64,000 nucleotides of DNA from Geobacteraceae bacterium (GTDB lineage: Bacteria > Desulfobacterota > Desulfuromonadia > Geobacterales > Geobacteraceae): contig JAMXLF010000094.1 in assembly GCA_024281055.1 (NCBI GenBank), forward strand, positions 1 through 64,000, in the 5' to 3' direction. Made by a program: the position numbers and the translations under genes. Each line of letters starts with the position of its first letter. Position 1 is the first letter of the stretch. A model generated the notes under the pieces. That model was not told where the DNA came from, ran no database searches, and was given only the letters and a program-made list of their open reading frames with translations. Of this stretch, positions 1 through 8,051 are shown one piece after another.

Positions 1-80
1 CTCCCTCCTACTGTAACTACTGAATGCAGGCTTTGCAACACAAAGCAATACGTTGCCGCCTCATCACTGCAAACAGCAAT

Positions 81-212
81 TGTCCACGAAACACACGAAA
101 TGCACTAACTAGAATCAGTACAAATAAATCAGCCAGGCACGATCGGTTGTATAACTGCTTTATTCGGCCTCGTTTTCGATTTGTTTCGTGTGTTTCGTGT
201 GTTTCATGGATA
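81..212. repeat. Inverted repeat, 'TGTCCACGAA' dispersed family
   Basis: Twenty bases at 81-100 are complementary at 18 of 20 positions to 193-212, so the 130-bp block can fold into a long hairpin. A related pair (TGTCCACGAAC / GTTCGTGGACA) occurs at 46341-46415. No convincing gene lies in 1-315: the two opposing reading frames here are low complexity and lack ribosome binding sites. Confidence 0.6.
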
Positions 213-264
213 AACGCCTTAGCTTCCCTCAAAACACGCTTTTTTTGACCCATGTCATACGATT

Positions 265-284
265 ATTCCCCGAGAAGGGGTAAT
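265..284. promoter_or_regulatory. Short inverted repeat upstream of the DUF1858 gene
   Basis: CCCC (268-271) and GGGG (277-280) are flanked by near-complementary AT bases, about 35 bp before the next start codon. It could be an operator or a small leader hairpin. The stem is short and contains one bulge, so this is tentative. Confidence 0.3.
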
Positions 285-315
285 GTGAAATCATCACGAA
301 GACGGGAGGATGACC

Positions 316-543
316 ATGCACTTGAACGGCAACAGCGACAACCAGGCAATCCAGGAGGTGATCGCAGCCCACCCCGGAATCGGCGCAATCCTCCAGAACT
401 ACGACATCGGCTGCGTCACCTGCAAGGTGGGGATATGCCTTCTCAAGGACGTGGTCGCCATCCACGGCCTGTCAAAAGAGGACGAGGCAAGAATCGAACG
501 GGAAATCAACGACTACCTGGCAGACCTGGGAATAGCGAACTAG
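316..543 (+). CDS. DUF1858-like small redox protein
   Basis: A 75-residue cytosolic protein. It begins with a helical stretch that places 'AIQEVIAAHPGIGAIL' before a CxxC motif in 'GCVTCKVGICLL', the arrangement of DUF1858 (hybrid-cluster-protein-associated disulfide) domains. ATG 316 is preferred over ATG 310 because the GGGAGG at 304-309 directly abuts 310 but lies 6 bp from 316. It heads a cluster with a cysteine-rich protein and a hemerythrin. ScdA/YtfE iron-sulfur repair proteins combine a similar N-terminal cysteine domain with a hemerythrin domain, so this may be a split version of that system; that link is an inference. Confidence 0.6.
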   Translation: MHLNGNSDNQAIQEVIAAHPGIGAILQNYDIGCVTCKVGICLLKDVVAIHGLSKEDEARIEREINDYLADLGIAN

Positions 544-579
544 ATATCAACAACAAGCGTACCGAAAGGAGAAAACATC

Positions 580-1038
580 ATGAGTACATTGGGTGGCGGC
601 TGCCCCGGCAGCCTGGCACGGGTAATCGAACGGGAAGAAACCACCAGCGTGACCGCGGCGGCCAACACGCCGTCGGAATTGCGGCAGTGGCCAGTCCAGC
701 TCCACCTGGTCCCACCCACCGCCCCATATTTCGCCAACAGCGACATCCTTATCTCCGCCGACTGCGTCGCCTTCGCCCTGGGTAGCTTCCACCGGGAACT
801 GCTACGGGGAAAGGCGCTCGCCATCGCCTGCCCGAAGCTGGACGAGACCGGCGGTTACGTAGAGAAACTGGCGACAATCTTCCGGGAGAATGCAGTGAAG
901 AGTGTCACCGTAGCGATCATGGAGGTCCCCTGCTGCCGCGGCCTCGATGTCATGGTTAAGCAGGCCCTCGGCCTCTCCGGCAAGGATATCCCGCTGGAAA
1001 CTGTCATTATCGGCATCGACGGCGAACGGAGGAACTGA
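580..1038 (+). CDS. Cysteine-rich domain protein, paralogue of the C-terminal half of the ferredoxin at 16811
   Basis: A 152-residue protein starting after AAAGGAG. From about residue 35 to the end it closely resembles the C-terminal two thirds of the protein at 16811-17566: both have QWPVQLHLVP, then ADC, CPKLD and EVPCC at matching spacings. Four shared cysteines suggest metal or Fe-S binding. This copy has no ferredoxin clusters; its N-terminus is only a short 'GGGCPGSLARVIEREE' leader. It lies between the DUF1858 gene and the hemerythrin gene, with gaps of 36 bp and 2 bp, so the three probably form one operon. I do not know a biochemical function for the domain. Confidence 0.6.
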   Translation: MSTLGGGCPGSLARVIEREETTSVTAAANTPSELRQWPVQLHLVPPTAPYFANSDILISADCVAFALGSFHRELLRGKALAIACPKLDETGGYVEKLATIFRENAVKSVTVAIMEVPCCRGLDVMVKQALGLSGKDIPLETVIIGIDGERRN

Positions 1039-1040
1039 CC

Positions 1041-1607
1041 ATGAAACAGGACATCACCTCTGCCCTTGTCCGCGAACACAACCTGATCAAGCGGATGCTC
1101 ACTCTCCTCGAACGGAACGCGCCGCTAACTGCAGAAGGAAGCTTCTCCGATTACCGCTTCTACCTCGACGGTGTCGATTTCATCCGTAACTACGCCGACC
1201 GCTTCCATCACGCCAAGGAGGAGGACGTCCTCTTCGCGGCCCTCGTTGCCAACGGCATGCCGCGGGAGCACAGCCCGGTGGCTGCCATGCTCATGGAGCA
1301 CGAGCAGGGACGCGCCTTTGTCAGGGCCATGGAGGAGGCGGCCACTGCCGCTCTTGCCGGAAAACCTGCCCAGGAGCGGCTAATCGCGGCGAACGCTCTT
1401 GCCTACGCAGAGCTCCTGCGTGAGCACATCGCCAAGGAGGACGAGATCCTCTACCCCCTTGCCGAGCGGATCATCCCCGCGGAAGCCCGGGACGGAATCC
1501 TCGCCGGCTATGCCCGGGCGGGAGAGAATGCTCCGGCCGGTTTCGAGGAACGCTACACGGCGCTCGTCACCCGCTACGAGACGGAGGCGTTACAGCAGGC
1601 GGCCTAG
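1041..1607 (+). CDS. Hemerythrin HHE domain protein
   Basis: A 188-residue, all-helical protein. Histidine and acidic ligands typical of a di-iron hemerythrin fold are visible: an early His (REHN), FHHAKEED, MEHEQGR and HIAKEDEILYP. The last motif is characteristic of cation-binding HHE proteins. It starts 2 bp after the preceding stop codon, so it is translationally linked to the cysteine-rich protein. Relatives sense or carry oxygen or NO, or repair iron-sulfur centres. The neighbouring DUF1858 protein favours a nitrosative or oxidative stress role, by inference. Confidence 0.85.
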   Translation: MKQDITSALVREHNLIKRMLTLLERNAPLTAEGSFSDYRFYLDGVDFIRNYADRFHHAKEEDVLFAALVANGMPREHSPVAAMLMEHEQGRAFVRAMEEAATAALAGKPAQERLIAANALAYAELLREHIAKEDEILYPLAERIIPAEARDGILAGYARAGENAPAGFEERYTALVTRYETEALQQAA

Positions 1608-1703
1608 CAGCCTGCGTACAGGGGCAAGCGTCATCGAAAAAAAAGCTCGCGTCTGCGGGCCTTTTCCGTGCACATCACTGGAAACGCGGCTTTGACCTGC
1701 CCC

Positions 1704-1907
1704 CTACTTTCCCTGCTGCCGCCTCACCGTGATCGACTCGCCGCCGATCCCCCAGTTGTCGGTCTCAACCTCGTCGATGACCACCACCGTGGTGGCCGGG
1801 TTCTTGCCGAGGACGTCCACGAGGAGCTGGGTCGCCCCCTTGATCAGCGCCGCCTTCTGCTCTGCGGTCGCCCCTTCCCTGGTGATCCTGATGTTCACAT
1901 ACGGCAT
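1704..1907 (-). CDS. 4-oxalocrotonate tautomerase family protein
   Basis: A 67-residue protein. After removal of Met the N-terminal residue is the catalytic Pro of the 4-OT superfamily (MPYVNIRITREG). The body has the expected beta-alpha-beta layout, ending with 'NWGIGGESITVRR'. The length suits the small hexameric members (60-75 residues). A clear AGGAGG lies 7 bp upstream. The physiological substrate cannot be told from sequence; a keto-enol tautomerase acting on a dicarboxylate or similar is likely. Confidence 0.85.
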   Translation of the reverse strand: MPYVNIRITREGATAEQKAALIKGATQLLVDVLGKNPATTVVVIDEVETDNWGIGGESITVRRQQGK

Positions 1908-2105
1908 GGTTCTCCTCCTGGTGTTTTTTTGGGGTCACTGGTAATCCGCGTTACCACCGCCGGCTTCCGAGCGCAAAACGTCCCTGTTCGCTTCGCACAT
2001 GGGGGGGCTTTTGTCAAGGAGTAACTTCCCGCCGTCCACGGACTTCGTGCACGTCCCCCGGGAACGGGTGAAAATCCCGGAGCGATAGCCGATGGAAGGA
2101 ATGAT

Positions 2106-2135
2106 TTGCATTTTTGCCCCCAAATCCTATATAGT
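2106..2135 (+). promoter_or_regulatory. Candidate sigma70 promoter for def-fmt
   Basis: TTGCAT at 2106-2111 and TATAGT at 2130-2135 are separated by 18 bp, with an overlapping TATATA at 16 bp spacing. It lies about 30 bp upstream of the def start codon. The 258 bp between the tautomerase and def hold no other gene I can support. Confidence 0.45.
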
Positions 2136-2166
2136 AATAAAGTTAATGAACCCTTGCAGGAAGGCC

Positions 2167-2682
2167 ATGATCAGAAGAATTCTCACCTATCCCGACCCGG
2201 AGCTGAAGAAGAAGTCGGCACCGGTGACGGTCATCACCGACAAGACCCGCGAACTGGTCCGGGACATGGCGGAAACCATGTATGCCGCCCCCGGAGTCGG
2301 CCTCGCCGCGCCGCAGATCGGCGTCCACCAGCGGGTGATCGTCATCGACGTATCCGGCAAGGATGAGCACCCGGCCCTCATCGTCGCCATCAACCCGGAG
2401 ATCATCCACACCGCCGGGGAAACCTACGAGGAGGAGGGGTGCCTCTCCGTGCCCAAATATGCCGCCAATGTCCGGCGCCACGCCGAGGTGGTGGTGCGCG
2501 CCCTCAACCTGGAGGGGGACGAGGTCACCTGGCAGGCCGACGGTCTGCTGGCCGTTGCCTTTCAGCATGAAATCGACCACCTGGACGGAATCCTCTTCGT
2601 CGACCACCTCTCCCCCCTGAAACGGGAGATATTCCGGAAAAAATACCGCCGCATCGCGGAAGGGCTCCAGGAGTCGGCATAA
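2167..2682 (+). CDS. def: Peptide deformylase
   Basis: A 171-residue metalloenzyme that removes the formyl group from nascent polypeptides. All three signature motifs are present: GVGLAAPQIG near residue 43, EEGCLSVP near 89 (Cys metal ligand), and HEIDH near 134 (two His ligands plus the catalytic Glu). ATG 2167 follows AGGAAGG at close spacing. The frame opens upstream, but the residues before 2167 do not belong to the family. The fmt start overlaps the def stop by one base, the usual def-fmt coupling. Confidence 0.95.
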   Translation: MIRRILTYPDPELKKKSAPVTVITDKTRELVRDMAETMYAAPGVGLAAPQIGVHQRVIVIDVSGKDEHPALIVAINPEIIHTAGETYEEEGCLSVPKYAANVRRHAEVVVRALNLEGDEVTWQADGLLAVAFQHEIDHLDGILFVDHLSPLKREIFRKKYRRIAEGLQESA

Positions 2683-3632
2683 TGGCGGGCCTGCGCGTAG
2701 TGTTCATGGGGACGCCGGAGTTTGCCTGTCCCACGCTCCAGAAGCTCATCGACCGGGGGGAGGAACTCCTCGCGGTGGTGACACAGCCCGACCGGCCAAA
2801 GGGACGGGGACAGCAGTTGCAGGCGTCGCCGGTGAAGCTCCTCGCCGAGCGTCACGGCATCCCGGTGCTGCAGCCTCTCAAGGTCCGCACCCCCGAGTTC
2901 ATCGATGTGGTCCAGGAGCTCGCCCCCGACCTCATCGTGGTGATCGCCTTCGGCCAGATCCTCCCCCAGCGCCTCCTCGACATCCCGCGGCACGGCTGCA
3001 TCAACATCCATGCCTCGCTTCTCCCCTCCTACCGGGGAGCGGCGCCCATCAACTGGTGCATCATCAACGGCGAGACCGAGACCGGGATCACCACCATGCT
3101 CATGGACGCGGGGCTCGACACCGGCGACATGCTGGTGAAGAGGGCGACCCCCATCGACCCGGAGGAGAATGCCCAGTCCCTCCACGACCGGCTCATGGCC
3201 CTCGGTGCCGAGGCCCTGGCCGAGACCCTCGATCTCCTCGCCGCCGGGAAGCTTGTGCGGGAGAAGCAGGATGATGCCCGCTCCTGCTATGCCCCGATGC
3301 TCAAGAAGGAGGACGGCCTCGTCGACTGGGGAAAGGAACCCCAGGCCATCAAGAACCTGGTGCGCGGGGTGACCCCCTGGCCGGGGGCGTTTACCTTCCT
3401 CGACGGCAAGCAGCTGAAGATCTTCCGGGTGCGGATCGCCGAAGGAAGCGGCACGCCGGGAGAGGTGCTGCGGGCCGAGCGGACCGGACTCGAAGTGGCC
3501 TGTGCCGGGGGAAGCCTCTTCATTGACGAGCTCCAGTTGGAGGGGAGAAAGCGACTTTCGGCCGGCGAGTTCCTCGCCGGTATGACCGTCACACCCGGGG
3601 TATTCCTGGGGAAAGGGCCAAACACGCCGTGA
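2682..3632 (+). CDS. fmt: Methionyl-tRNA formyltransferase
   Basis: A 316-residue enzyme that formylates initiator Met-tRNA using 10-formyltetrahydrofolate. The N-terminal formyltransferase fold includes GTPEFACPTL, the folate-binding NIHASLLPSYRGAAP stretch near residue 108, and 'GITTMLMDAGLDTGD'. The C-terminal tRNA-binding domain begins near residue 205. It overlaps def by 1 bp and the following DUF116 gene by 4 bp, so the three are co-translated. Confidence 0.95.
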   Translation: MAGLRVVFMGTPEFACPTLQKLIDRGEELLAVVTQPDRPKGRGQQLQASPVKLLAERHGIPVLQPLKVRTPEFIDVVQELAPDLIVVIAFGQILPQRLLDIPRHGCINIHASLLPSYRGAAPINWCIINGETETGITTMLMDAGLDTGDMLVKRATPIDPEENAQSLHDRLMALGAEALAETLDLLAAGKLVREKQDDARSCYAPMLKKEDGLVDWGKEPQAIKNLVRGVTPWPGAFTFLDGKQLKIFRVRIAEGSGTPGEVLRAERTGLEVACAGGSLFIDELQLEGRKRLSAGEFLAGMTVTPGVFLGKGPNTP

Positions 3633-4399
3633 GCGACCTCGACCGGCACACCGCGCCGCCCCGCAAGCGCCTGTTCGTCGCCCTCATGGGGGTGACCTGC
3701 ATCCTCATCGTCGGGATCATCTACCTCCTCTGGTGGGTACCCACCCGCGGCCTTGCCAACATCCACCCGGAGCTGCCGCGCCTCGTCGGGCTCGTCACCG
3801 CGGCCCTCTCGGGGGTCGCCCTCTTCGGCACGCTGCTCCTCGTTCTTACCACCGCCCTCGGCAAGGACATCCTCTTCACCCGGTTCATGCGCGGGGTGGT
3901 GATCAAATTTCTCCTCCCGGTGATCGAGTTCATCGGCAAGCTGATCGGCATCCCCAAGGATACCATCCGCCAATCGTTCATCGCCATGAACAACAGTCTC
4001 GTTCAGTCCCAGCGGTTGCACATCCGCCCCGACCGGGTCCTCATCCTCCTCCCCCACTGCCTTCAGCTGTTCGACTGCGAGATCAAGGTGACCGGCGACA
4101 TCAACAAGTGCCTGCGCTGCGGCCGCTGCGACATCAAGGGGCTGGCGGAGCTCGCCGAGAAACACCGGATCGACATCTCCGTCGCCACCGGCGGGACCCT
4201 GGCGCGCAAGGTGATCATCGAGAAGCGGCCCAAACTGGTGGTGGCCGTCGCCTGTGAACGGGACCTGACCTCGGGGATCAAGGACTGCTATCCTCTCCCG
4301 GTCATCGGCATCCTCAACGACCGCCCCTTCGGGCCCTGCTTCAACACCAGCGTGGACGTGGAGAAGATAGATGCGGCACTCAACGAGGTGCTTGCCTAG
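3629..4399 (+). CDS. DUF116 membrane protein
   Basis: A 256-residue protein with a GTG start overlapping the fmt stop as GTGA. Two hydrophobic segments lie near residues 17-35 and 48-72. The soluble part has a cysteine set (LPHCLQLFDCEIK, then CLRCGRCDIKGL) and later AVACERDL and GPCFNT. This matches the DUF116 family, which commonly follows fmt in deltaproteobacteria. The cysteines suggest metal or Fe-S binding at the membrane. The biochemical function is unknown. Confidence 0.8.
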   Translation: MSDLDRHTAPPRKRLFVALMGVTCILIVGIIYLLWWVPTRGLANIHPELPRLVGLVTAALSGVALFGTLLLVLTTALGKDILFTRFMRGVVIKFLLPVIEFIGKLIGIPKDTIRQSFIAMNNSLVQSQRLHIRPDRVLILLPHCLQLFDCEIKVTGDINKCLRCGRCDIKGLAELAEKHRIDISVATGGTLARKVIIEKRPKLVVAVACERDLTSGIKDCYPLPVIGILNDRPFGPCFNTSVDVEKIDAALNEVLA

Positions 4400-4403
4400 A
4401 GCC

Positions 4404-5423
4404 ATGATGCAGCATCGCTTGCACGGCGAAACGGAAAAAACGAAACGGCTGGCAGAACTGCGGTTTGCCGCCCGCTCGGTGCTCCTGCTCCTCCTGGTGG
4501 CGATGATCCTTCTCCCCCTTCCGGCGCTTGCCGGAACCGGCCCGCACATCACCGGCTACCGTCCCATTTACCAGCCCTGTTTCGACCACACCGGTACCCT
4601 GCAGGTCGCCATCCGGCGCTACGAAGTGGCCGGCACGCCATACGTCCTGCTGGTAAATCCCTGGACATTGGCAACCTCTGTTACCACACTCGCCTCCCTC
4701 AGGACTTCCGAGGCCCCCATGGACCCGGCACAGCTCAAGGCCACGCCGTTCAGCCGGGCACTCGCCCGCTTCACCGCTTCCCCCTACCGGCTGCAGAACC
4801 ACGGCATCACCCGGGCCGACCACCCCGTCGTGGGGGAATTCCTGACCGTCGACCTCTGCCCGTCGCGCAAGCCCTTTGAGCGTGCCATGTTTGAGGCGGT
4901 CACGGCTCTGCCGCAGCACCGGGAAGGGCCGGTCCCGGTCGCCATCGCCATCACCGGGAGCTGGCTGGAACACCACCGCGAAGACCTCGCCTGGCTGGTG
5001 GGGCAGGCCGCAAAGGGAAGGCTGGCGATCACCTGGGTGAACCACTCCTTCAGCCATCCCTATGACCCTCATGCCCCACTGGAGCGGAACTTTCTCCTCA
5101 CCCCGGGGACAGATTTCACCCGCGAAGTTCTCGCCACGGAGCAGCTCCTCCTGGAAAACGGCCTTGTCCCCTCCCCCTTCTTCCGCTTTCCGGGACTGGT
5201 CGCCGACGGCCCTCTGCTTGCGAAGCTCCGGGAGCTCTCCCTCATCCCCCTCGGCAGCGACGCCTGGCTCGCCAAGGGAGAGCAACCGAAAGATGGAAGC
5301 GTCATCCTCGTGCACGGCAACGGCAACGAGCCGCGGGGTATCGAGCTGCTGATGCCGATGCTGCGCGGCGAGCGGGGGATACGGCTCCTCCCCCTGCAAC
5401 GGGCTGTGGCGGGCGCGGAATAA
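4404..5423 (+). CDS. Divergent polysaccharide deacetylase-like exported protein
   Basis: About 339 residues. The N-terminal stretch has basic residues, then a hydrophobic core (SVLLLLLVAMILLPLPALAG), consistent with a signal peptide. The domain resembles NodB-type polysaccharide deacetylases: 'VNHSFSHP' corresponds to the metal-binding H-x3-H motif, and FFRFPG and 'ILVHGNG' match later motifs. The family's first motif, normally TFDDG with the catalytic and metal Asp residues, reads 'AIAITGSWLEH' here, so activity is uncertain. Start ATG 4404 is chosen because it lies just past the DUF116 stop; an in-frame ATG at 4371 would overlap it. Confidence 0.6.
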   Translation: MMQHRLHGETEKTKRLAELRFAARSVLLLLLVAMILLPLPALAGTGPHITGYRPIYQPCFDHTGTLQVAIRRYEVAGTPYVLLVNPWTLATSVTTLASLRTSEAPMDPAQLKATPFSRALARFTASPYRLQNHGITRADHPVVGEFLTVDLCPSRKPFERAMFEAVTALPQHREGPVPVAIAITGSWLEHHREDLAWLVGQAAKGRLAITWVNHSFSHPYDPHAPLERNFLLTPGTDFTREVLATEQLLLENGLVPSPFFRFPGLVADGPLLAKLRELSLIPLGSDAWLAKGEQPKDGSVILVHGNGNEPRGIELLMPMLRGERGIRLLPLQRAVAGAE

Positions 5424-5434
5424 GGAGAAAGAAT

Positions 5435-5803
5435 GTGGACATCTTTGCCTCGATAGCCGAGCGGAGAATCCAGGAGGCGATGGCGCGCGGCGAGTTCGAC
5501 AACCTTCCCGGGAAGGGGCAGCCGCTGCCGCCTGACGACCTCGCCGGGGTGCCGGAAGAGCTGCGGATAGCCTACAAGCTCCTCAAGAACGCGGGATGCC
5601 TGCCGCCGGAGGTGGTCCTTGCCCGGGAGATTGCAACCCTTCGCAACCTCGTTGATTCCCTGGAAGATGACGAGACCCGGCGGCAAAAGCTCCGGGAGCT
5701 CAATTTCAAGCTCCTCAGGTTCAACATCATGCGCAAGCGGCCGTTCAGCCTGGACGACTTCCCCGACTACCGGGAACGCCTGGAGGAGAGGATCGCGGGT
5801 TAG
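5435..5803 (+). CDS. DUF1992 (DnaJ-homologue subfamily C member 28-like) protein
   Basis: A 122-residue soluble protein with the family signature: 'AERRIQEAMARGEFDNLPGKGQPL' (cited from its start, AERRIQEAMARGEF) near residue 8, followed by a helical segment rich in charged residues. The start is GTG 5435, preceded by AAGGAG at 7-8 bp; the overlapping ATG at 5433 is out of frame. It lies 11 bp after the deacetylase-like gene in the same string. The family is widespread and conserved but poorly characterised. Confidence 0.8.
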   Translation: MDIFASIAERRIQEAMARGEFDNLPGKGQPLPPDDLAGVPEELRIAYKLLKNAGCLPPEVVLAREIATLRNLVDSLEDDETRRQKLRELNFKLLRFNIMRKRPFSLDDFPDYRERLEERIAG

Positions 5804-5815
5804 GAGAACGACACC

Positions 5816-6145
5816 GTGTTTTTCATGAAGCTGCTGATCGCCAACGCCATCATCGTCGCCTGCGCCCTGATAGGGAAGCGCTTCCCGACCCTGGCGGGGC
5901 TCATCGCCACCATGCCCCTCACATCGCTCCTGGTCCTCGTCTGGCTCCGCACGGACAACCCGGACGACACCCGGCTCATGACCGACTACACCCGGGGCGT
6001 ACTCTGGGGGATCATCCCCACCATCCTCTTCTTCGCCGTCGCCTGGTTCTGTTTCAGGAGCCGTCTCTCCCTCCCCCTCACCCTTTCCGCAAGTTTCGCC
6101 GTGTGGCTTGCGGGGGCAGCCGTCCATCAATGGCTCGTCCGGTGA
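5816..6145 (+). CDS. DUF3147 small integral membrane protein
   Basis: A 109-residue protein with about four predicted membrane segments: residues 3-20, 26-44, 62-80 and 86-106. The stretch 'FPTLAGLIATMPLTSLLVL' is typical of DUF3147. GTG 5816 has AGGAG at suitable spacing; ATG 5825 is an alternative in-frame start. The stop overlaps the next gene's ATG by one base. Function unknown. Confidence 0.7.
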   Translation: MFFMKLLIANAIIVACALIGKRFPTLAGLIATMPLTSLLVLVWLRTDNPDDTRLMTDYTRGVLWGIIPTILFFAVAWFCFRSRLSLPLTLSASFAVWLAGAAVHQWLVR

Positions 6146-7101
6146 TGTTTCCGATGAGAATCATGCGCCTTCTCACGCTCGCCACAGCCGCGTTCCTCCT
6201 TGGCTCATCTGCTTTCGCCCAGCCCTCCGGGGAGCGCTACGCCGTCGCCCTCACTCCAACTCCAGTCCTCAACACCTCCGATTTTGCCGCGGTTTTCGGC
6301 GGGCGGGACGGGAAAACCCTCCAGACCGACAGCTGCGGGCTTATTCGCGCCGTGGAGTTCACCGCCCTGCCGGGTACGGTCTTCCGCATCGAGGCCGCTC
6401 TGGAAAGAGACGGCCAGCACATCTTCCGGGTCACCACCACCGATTACCCCTACCCGGCAAAAACCGGCTACTTCATCGACAGCCGCTTCGTGGCCACGTC
6501 CCACACGGAGCCACCTCCTCGCCCCCGACGTCTCCCCGCCCGCGAGGCGATCCTCGCTTGTCTCCTCGGCGCCGAGGGGCAACGGTACATCTGGGGGGGG
6601 AACGTGTGCGCCGGGGTGCCGGAGCTTCTCCGCTTCTATCCCCCGGCCGCCACTACCCGCCTCGACCCGGCAACCCGCGAGCGCTGGGAGCTCAAGGGAC
6701 TCGACTGTTCCGGGCTCCTCTACGAGGCGACCGACGGCTATACCCCGCGGAATACGAGCGCCCTCGTCGCCTTCGGCCAGGGAGTGCCGATCGCCGGGCG
6801 CTCCGCGGCCGAGATCGCCCGGATGGTGGAGCCCCTCGACCTCATCACATGGTCGGGGCACGTCCTTATCGTCCTTGACCGGCAGCGGGTCATCGAGAGC
6901 CGCCTCGATTGCAAGGGGAAGGGGGGAGGTGTCCGGGTGCGCCCGCTGGCAGAGGTCCTCGACGAGATCATGGCGACGAGGGTGCCGTTCAACGACTACA
7001 CGCCGGGAGAACAAGGGAGAAAGGGATTCGTCATCCGCAGATGGTACCCGGAAGCCGTCCCGGCCAGCTCTACCCCTGGCGCCGCTTCAACTCATCGGTA
7101 A
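6145..7101 (+). CDS. Exported NlpC/P60-type cell-wall hydrolase
   Basis: About 318 residues with an N-terminal signal peptide (RLLTLATAAFLLGSSAFA). An SH3-like region is followed by an NlpC/P60-type domain: 'GLDCSGLLYEA' supplies the catalytic Cys near residue 190 and 'WSGHVLIVLD' the His near 235. Such enzymes cleave cell-wall peptides in the periplasm. The start at ATG 6145 overlaps the DUF3147 stop (TGATG). The last 32 bp overlap the 3' end of the convergent gene 7070-7864. Confidence 0.75.
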   Translation: MFPMRIMRLLTLATAAFLLGSSAFAQPSGERYAVALTPTPVLNTSDFAAVFGGRDGKTLQTDSCGLIRAVEFTALPGTVFRIEAALERDGQHIFRVTTTDYPYPAKTGYFIDSRFVATSHTEPPPRPRRLPAREAILACLLGAEGQRYIWGGNVCAGVPELLRFYPPAATTRLDPATRERWELKGLDCSGLLYEATDGYTPRNTSALVAFGQGVPIAGRSAAEIARMVEPLDLITWSGHVLIVLDRQRVIESRLDCKGKGGGVRVRPLAEVLDEIMATRVPFNDYTPGEQGRKGFVIRRWYPEAVPASSTPGAASTHR

Positions 7102-7864
7102 CGAGTTTTTTCTGGGGTGGGGAAAGGCGGCGGGAGACGAGGAGGCCGTGCACGTCATGGCTTCCCAGGTGGGGGAGGAAGAGGGTGAACCAGACCGCCG
7201 GCGTCTTCGGATTCCGCAGGATGGCCAACTGAAGGTTGGGACGGTTCTTGAAGCGAGGGTGGCGAGCAACCGCCGAGATGGATTCGGCGTTCGCGGCTGG
7301 CCCGCTGAGGAACTGGAAGACGGCCGCTTCCGTAAGGCGGGGGTTGGCCAAGCAGGCCTCCGTCAGCCGGGAGTCCCCCTCCTTGAGGAGCGCCTCCACC
7401 ACCGCGGAAGTCCCACGTCGGGCGAGGGTCAGCTTGTTGCCGAGGGGGGTGGTCGGCAGGCGCTGGATGATGGCCCGCTCCGCCGCAAGGCGTTGATCGG
7501 GGGTGACGCCGGGAATAAAACAGACGTCCACAAGCTCGAACAGGTAAAGGTGCGGCAGGAGCGTCTGAACCAGCGGCCCCGGGGTGACGGGATTCTTCAC
7601 CAGGGCGAGCTTGAGGGGGTGGCTCTCCGCCACCTCCTTCAGCCGAGAGACCCCCTTGAGGAGGTCCTCGGCAAGATCACGCCGCTTGAGGAGCGCCAGG
7701 AGATGGTTGTCGTCCAGCTGGGGGTTCTTCAGAGCGGCGTGCAGGACTTCGCCGGAGCTATCCTCAAGGACCAGGAAGAGTTCCTCCTTCCCCGCCGTCA
7801 GTGCCCGGTGGAGCCGACGCCCCAAATCCCCGTCCAGGCATGCACTTTTTGCAGCATTCTCCAT
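7070..7864 (-). CDS. Hypothetical alpha-helical repeat protein
   Basis: About 264 residues with no signal peptide or membrane segment. The sequence consists of repeated helical hairpins with a recurring 'L..NP..' pattern (AALKNPQLDD, ALVKNPVTPG, ACLANPRLTE, AILRNPKTPA). This suggests an armadillo/HEAT or leucine-rich-repeat-variant solenoid that binds protein. ATG 7864 is preferred to the TTG one codon upstream. It converges on and overlaps the NlpC/P60 gene by 32 bp. Function not recognised. Confidence 0.6.
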   Translation of the reverse strand: MENAAKSACLDGDLGRRLHRALTAGKEELFLVLEDSSGEVLHAALKNPQLDDNHLLALLKRRDLAEDLLKGVSRLKEVAESHPLKLALVKNPVTPGPLVQTLLPHLYLFELVDVCFIPGVTPDQRLAAERAIIQRLPTTPLGNKLTLARRGTSAVVEALLKEGDSRLTEACLANPRLTEAAVFQFLSGPAANAESISAVARHPRFKNRPNLQLAILRNPKTPAVWFTLFLPHLGSHDVHGLLVSRRLSPPQKKLVTDELKRRQG

Positions 7865-7922
7865 CAAGAAACCTCAACGTACCTCATCTAAGCTAACTCA
7901 GCATGACCGAATTCAGGTGAAC

Positions 7923-8051
7923 GATGAAACCGCTCAAAAATGCCCAGATGCAAGGCGCCGAGGGAGCGAGCAGCGCAGCATACATCAGTATGTGAGCAGC
8001 GCAGCGAACGAAGGCAACGCCGCAGGTGGGCGTTTTTCAGCGGTTTCATTC
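7923..8051. repeat. Large imperfect palindrome, dispersed repeat family (copy 1)
   Basis: The outer arms share GATGAAACCGCT.AAAAA.G in inverted orientation, with a further hairpin CATAC-atca-GTATG at the centre. Internal GAGCAGCGCAGC occurs twice. Copies of similar design are at about 54006-54196 and 59556-59690. It fills the gap between the convergently transcribed helical-repeat and MerA-like genes. Its right edge covers the last codons of the MerA-like gene. Confidence 0.65.

Noticed and set aside
1-248. Opposing small ORFs at the left edge.
   Set aside because: Both are products of the TTTCGTGTG / CACACGAAA repeat; neither has a ribosome site or recognisable sequence.
3287-4552. A 421-codon minus-strand frame antisense to fmt and DUF116.
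   Set aside because: Low-complexity Glu/Asp/Gly-rich translation, no ribosome site, and strong sense genes opposite it.
6200-7891. A 563-codon plus-strand frame overlapping the NlpC/P60 gene and the helical-repeat gene.
   Set aside because: It is Ser/Arg/Pro-rich in the way GC-rich shadow frames are, starts inside a better gene and spans two genes on opposite strands.
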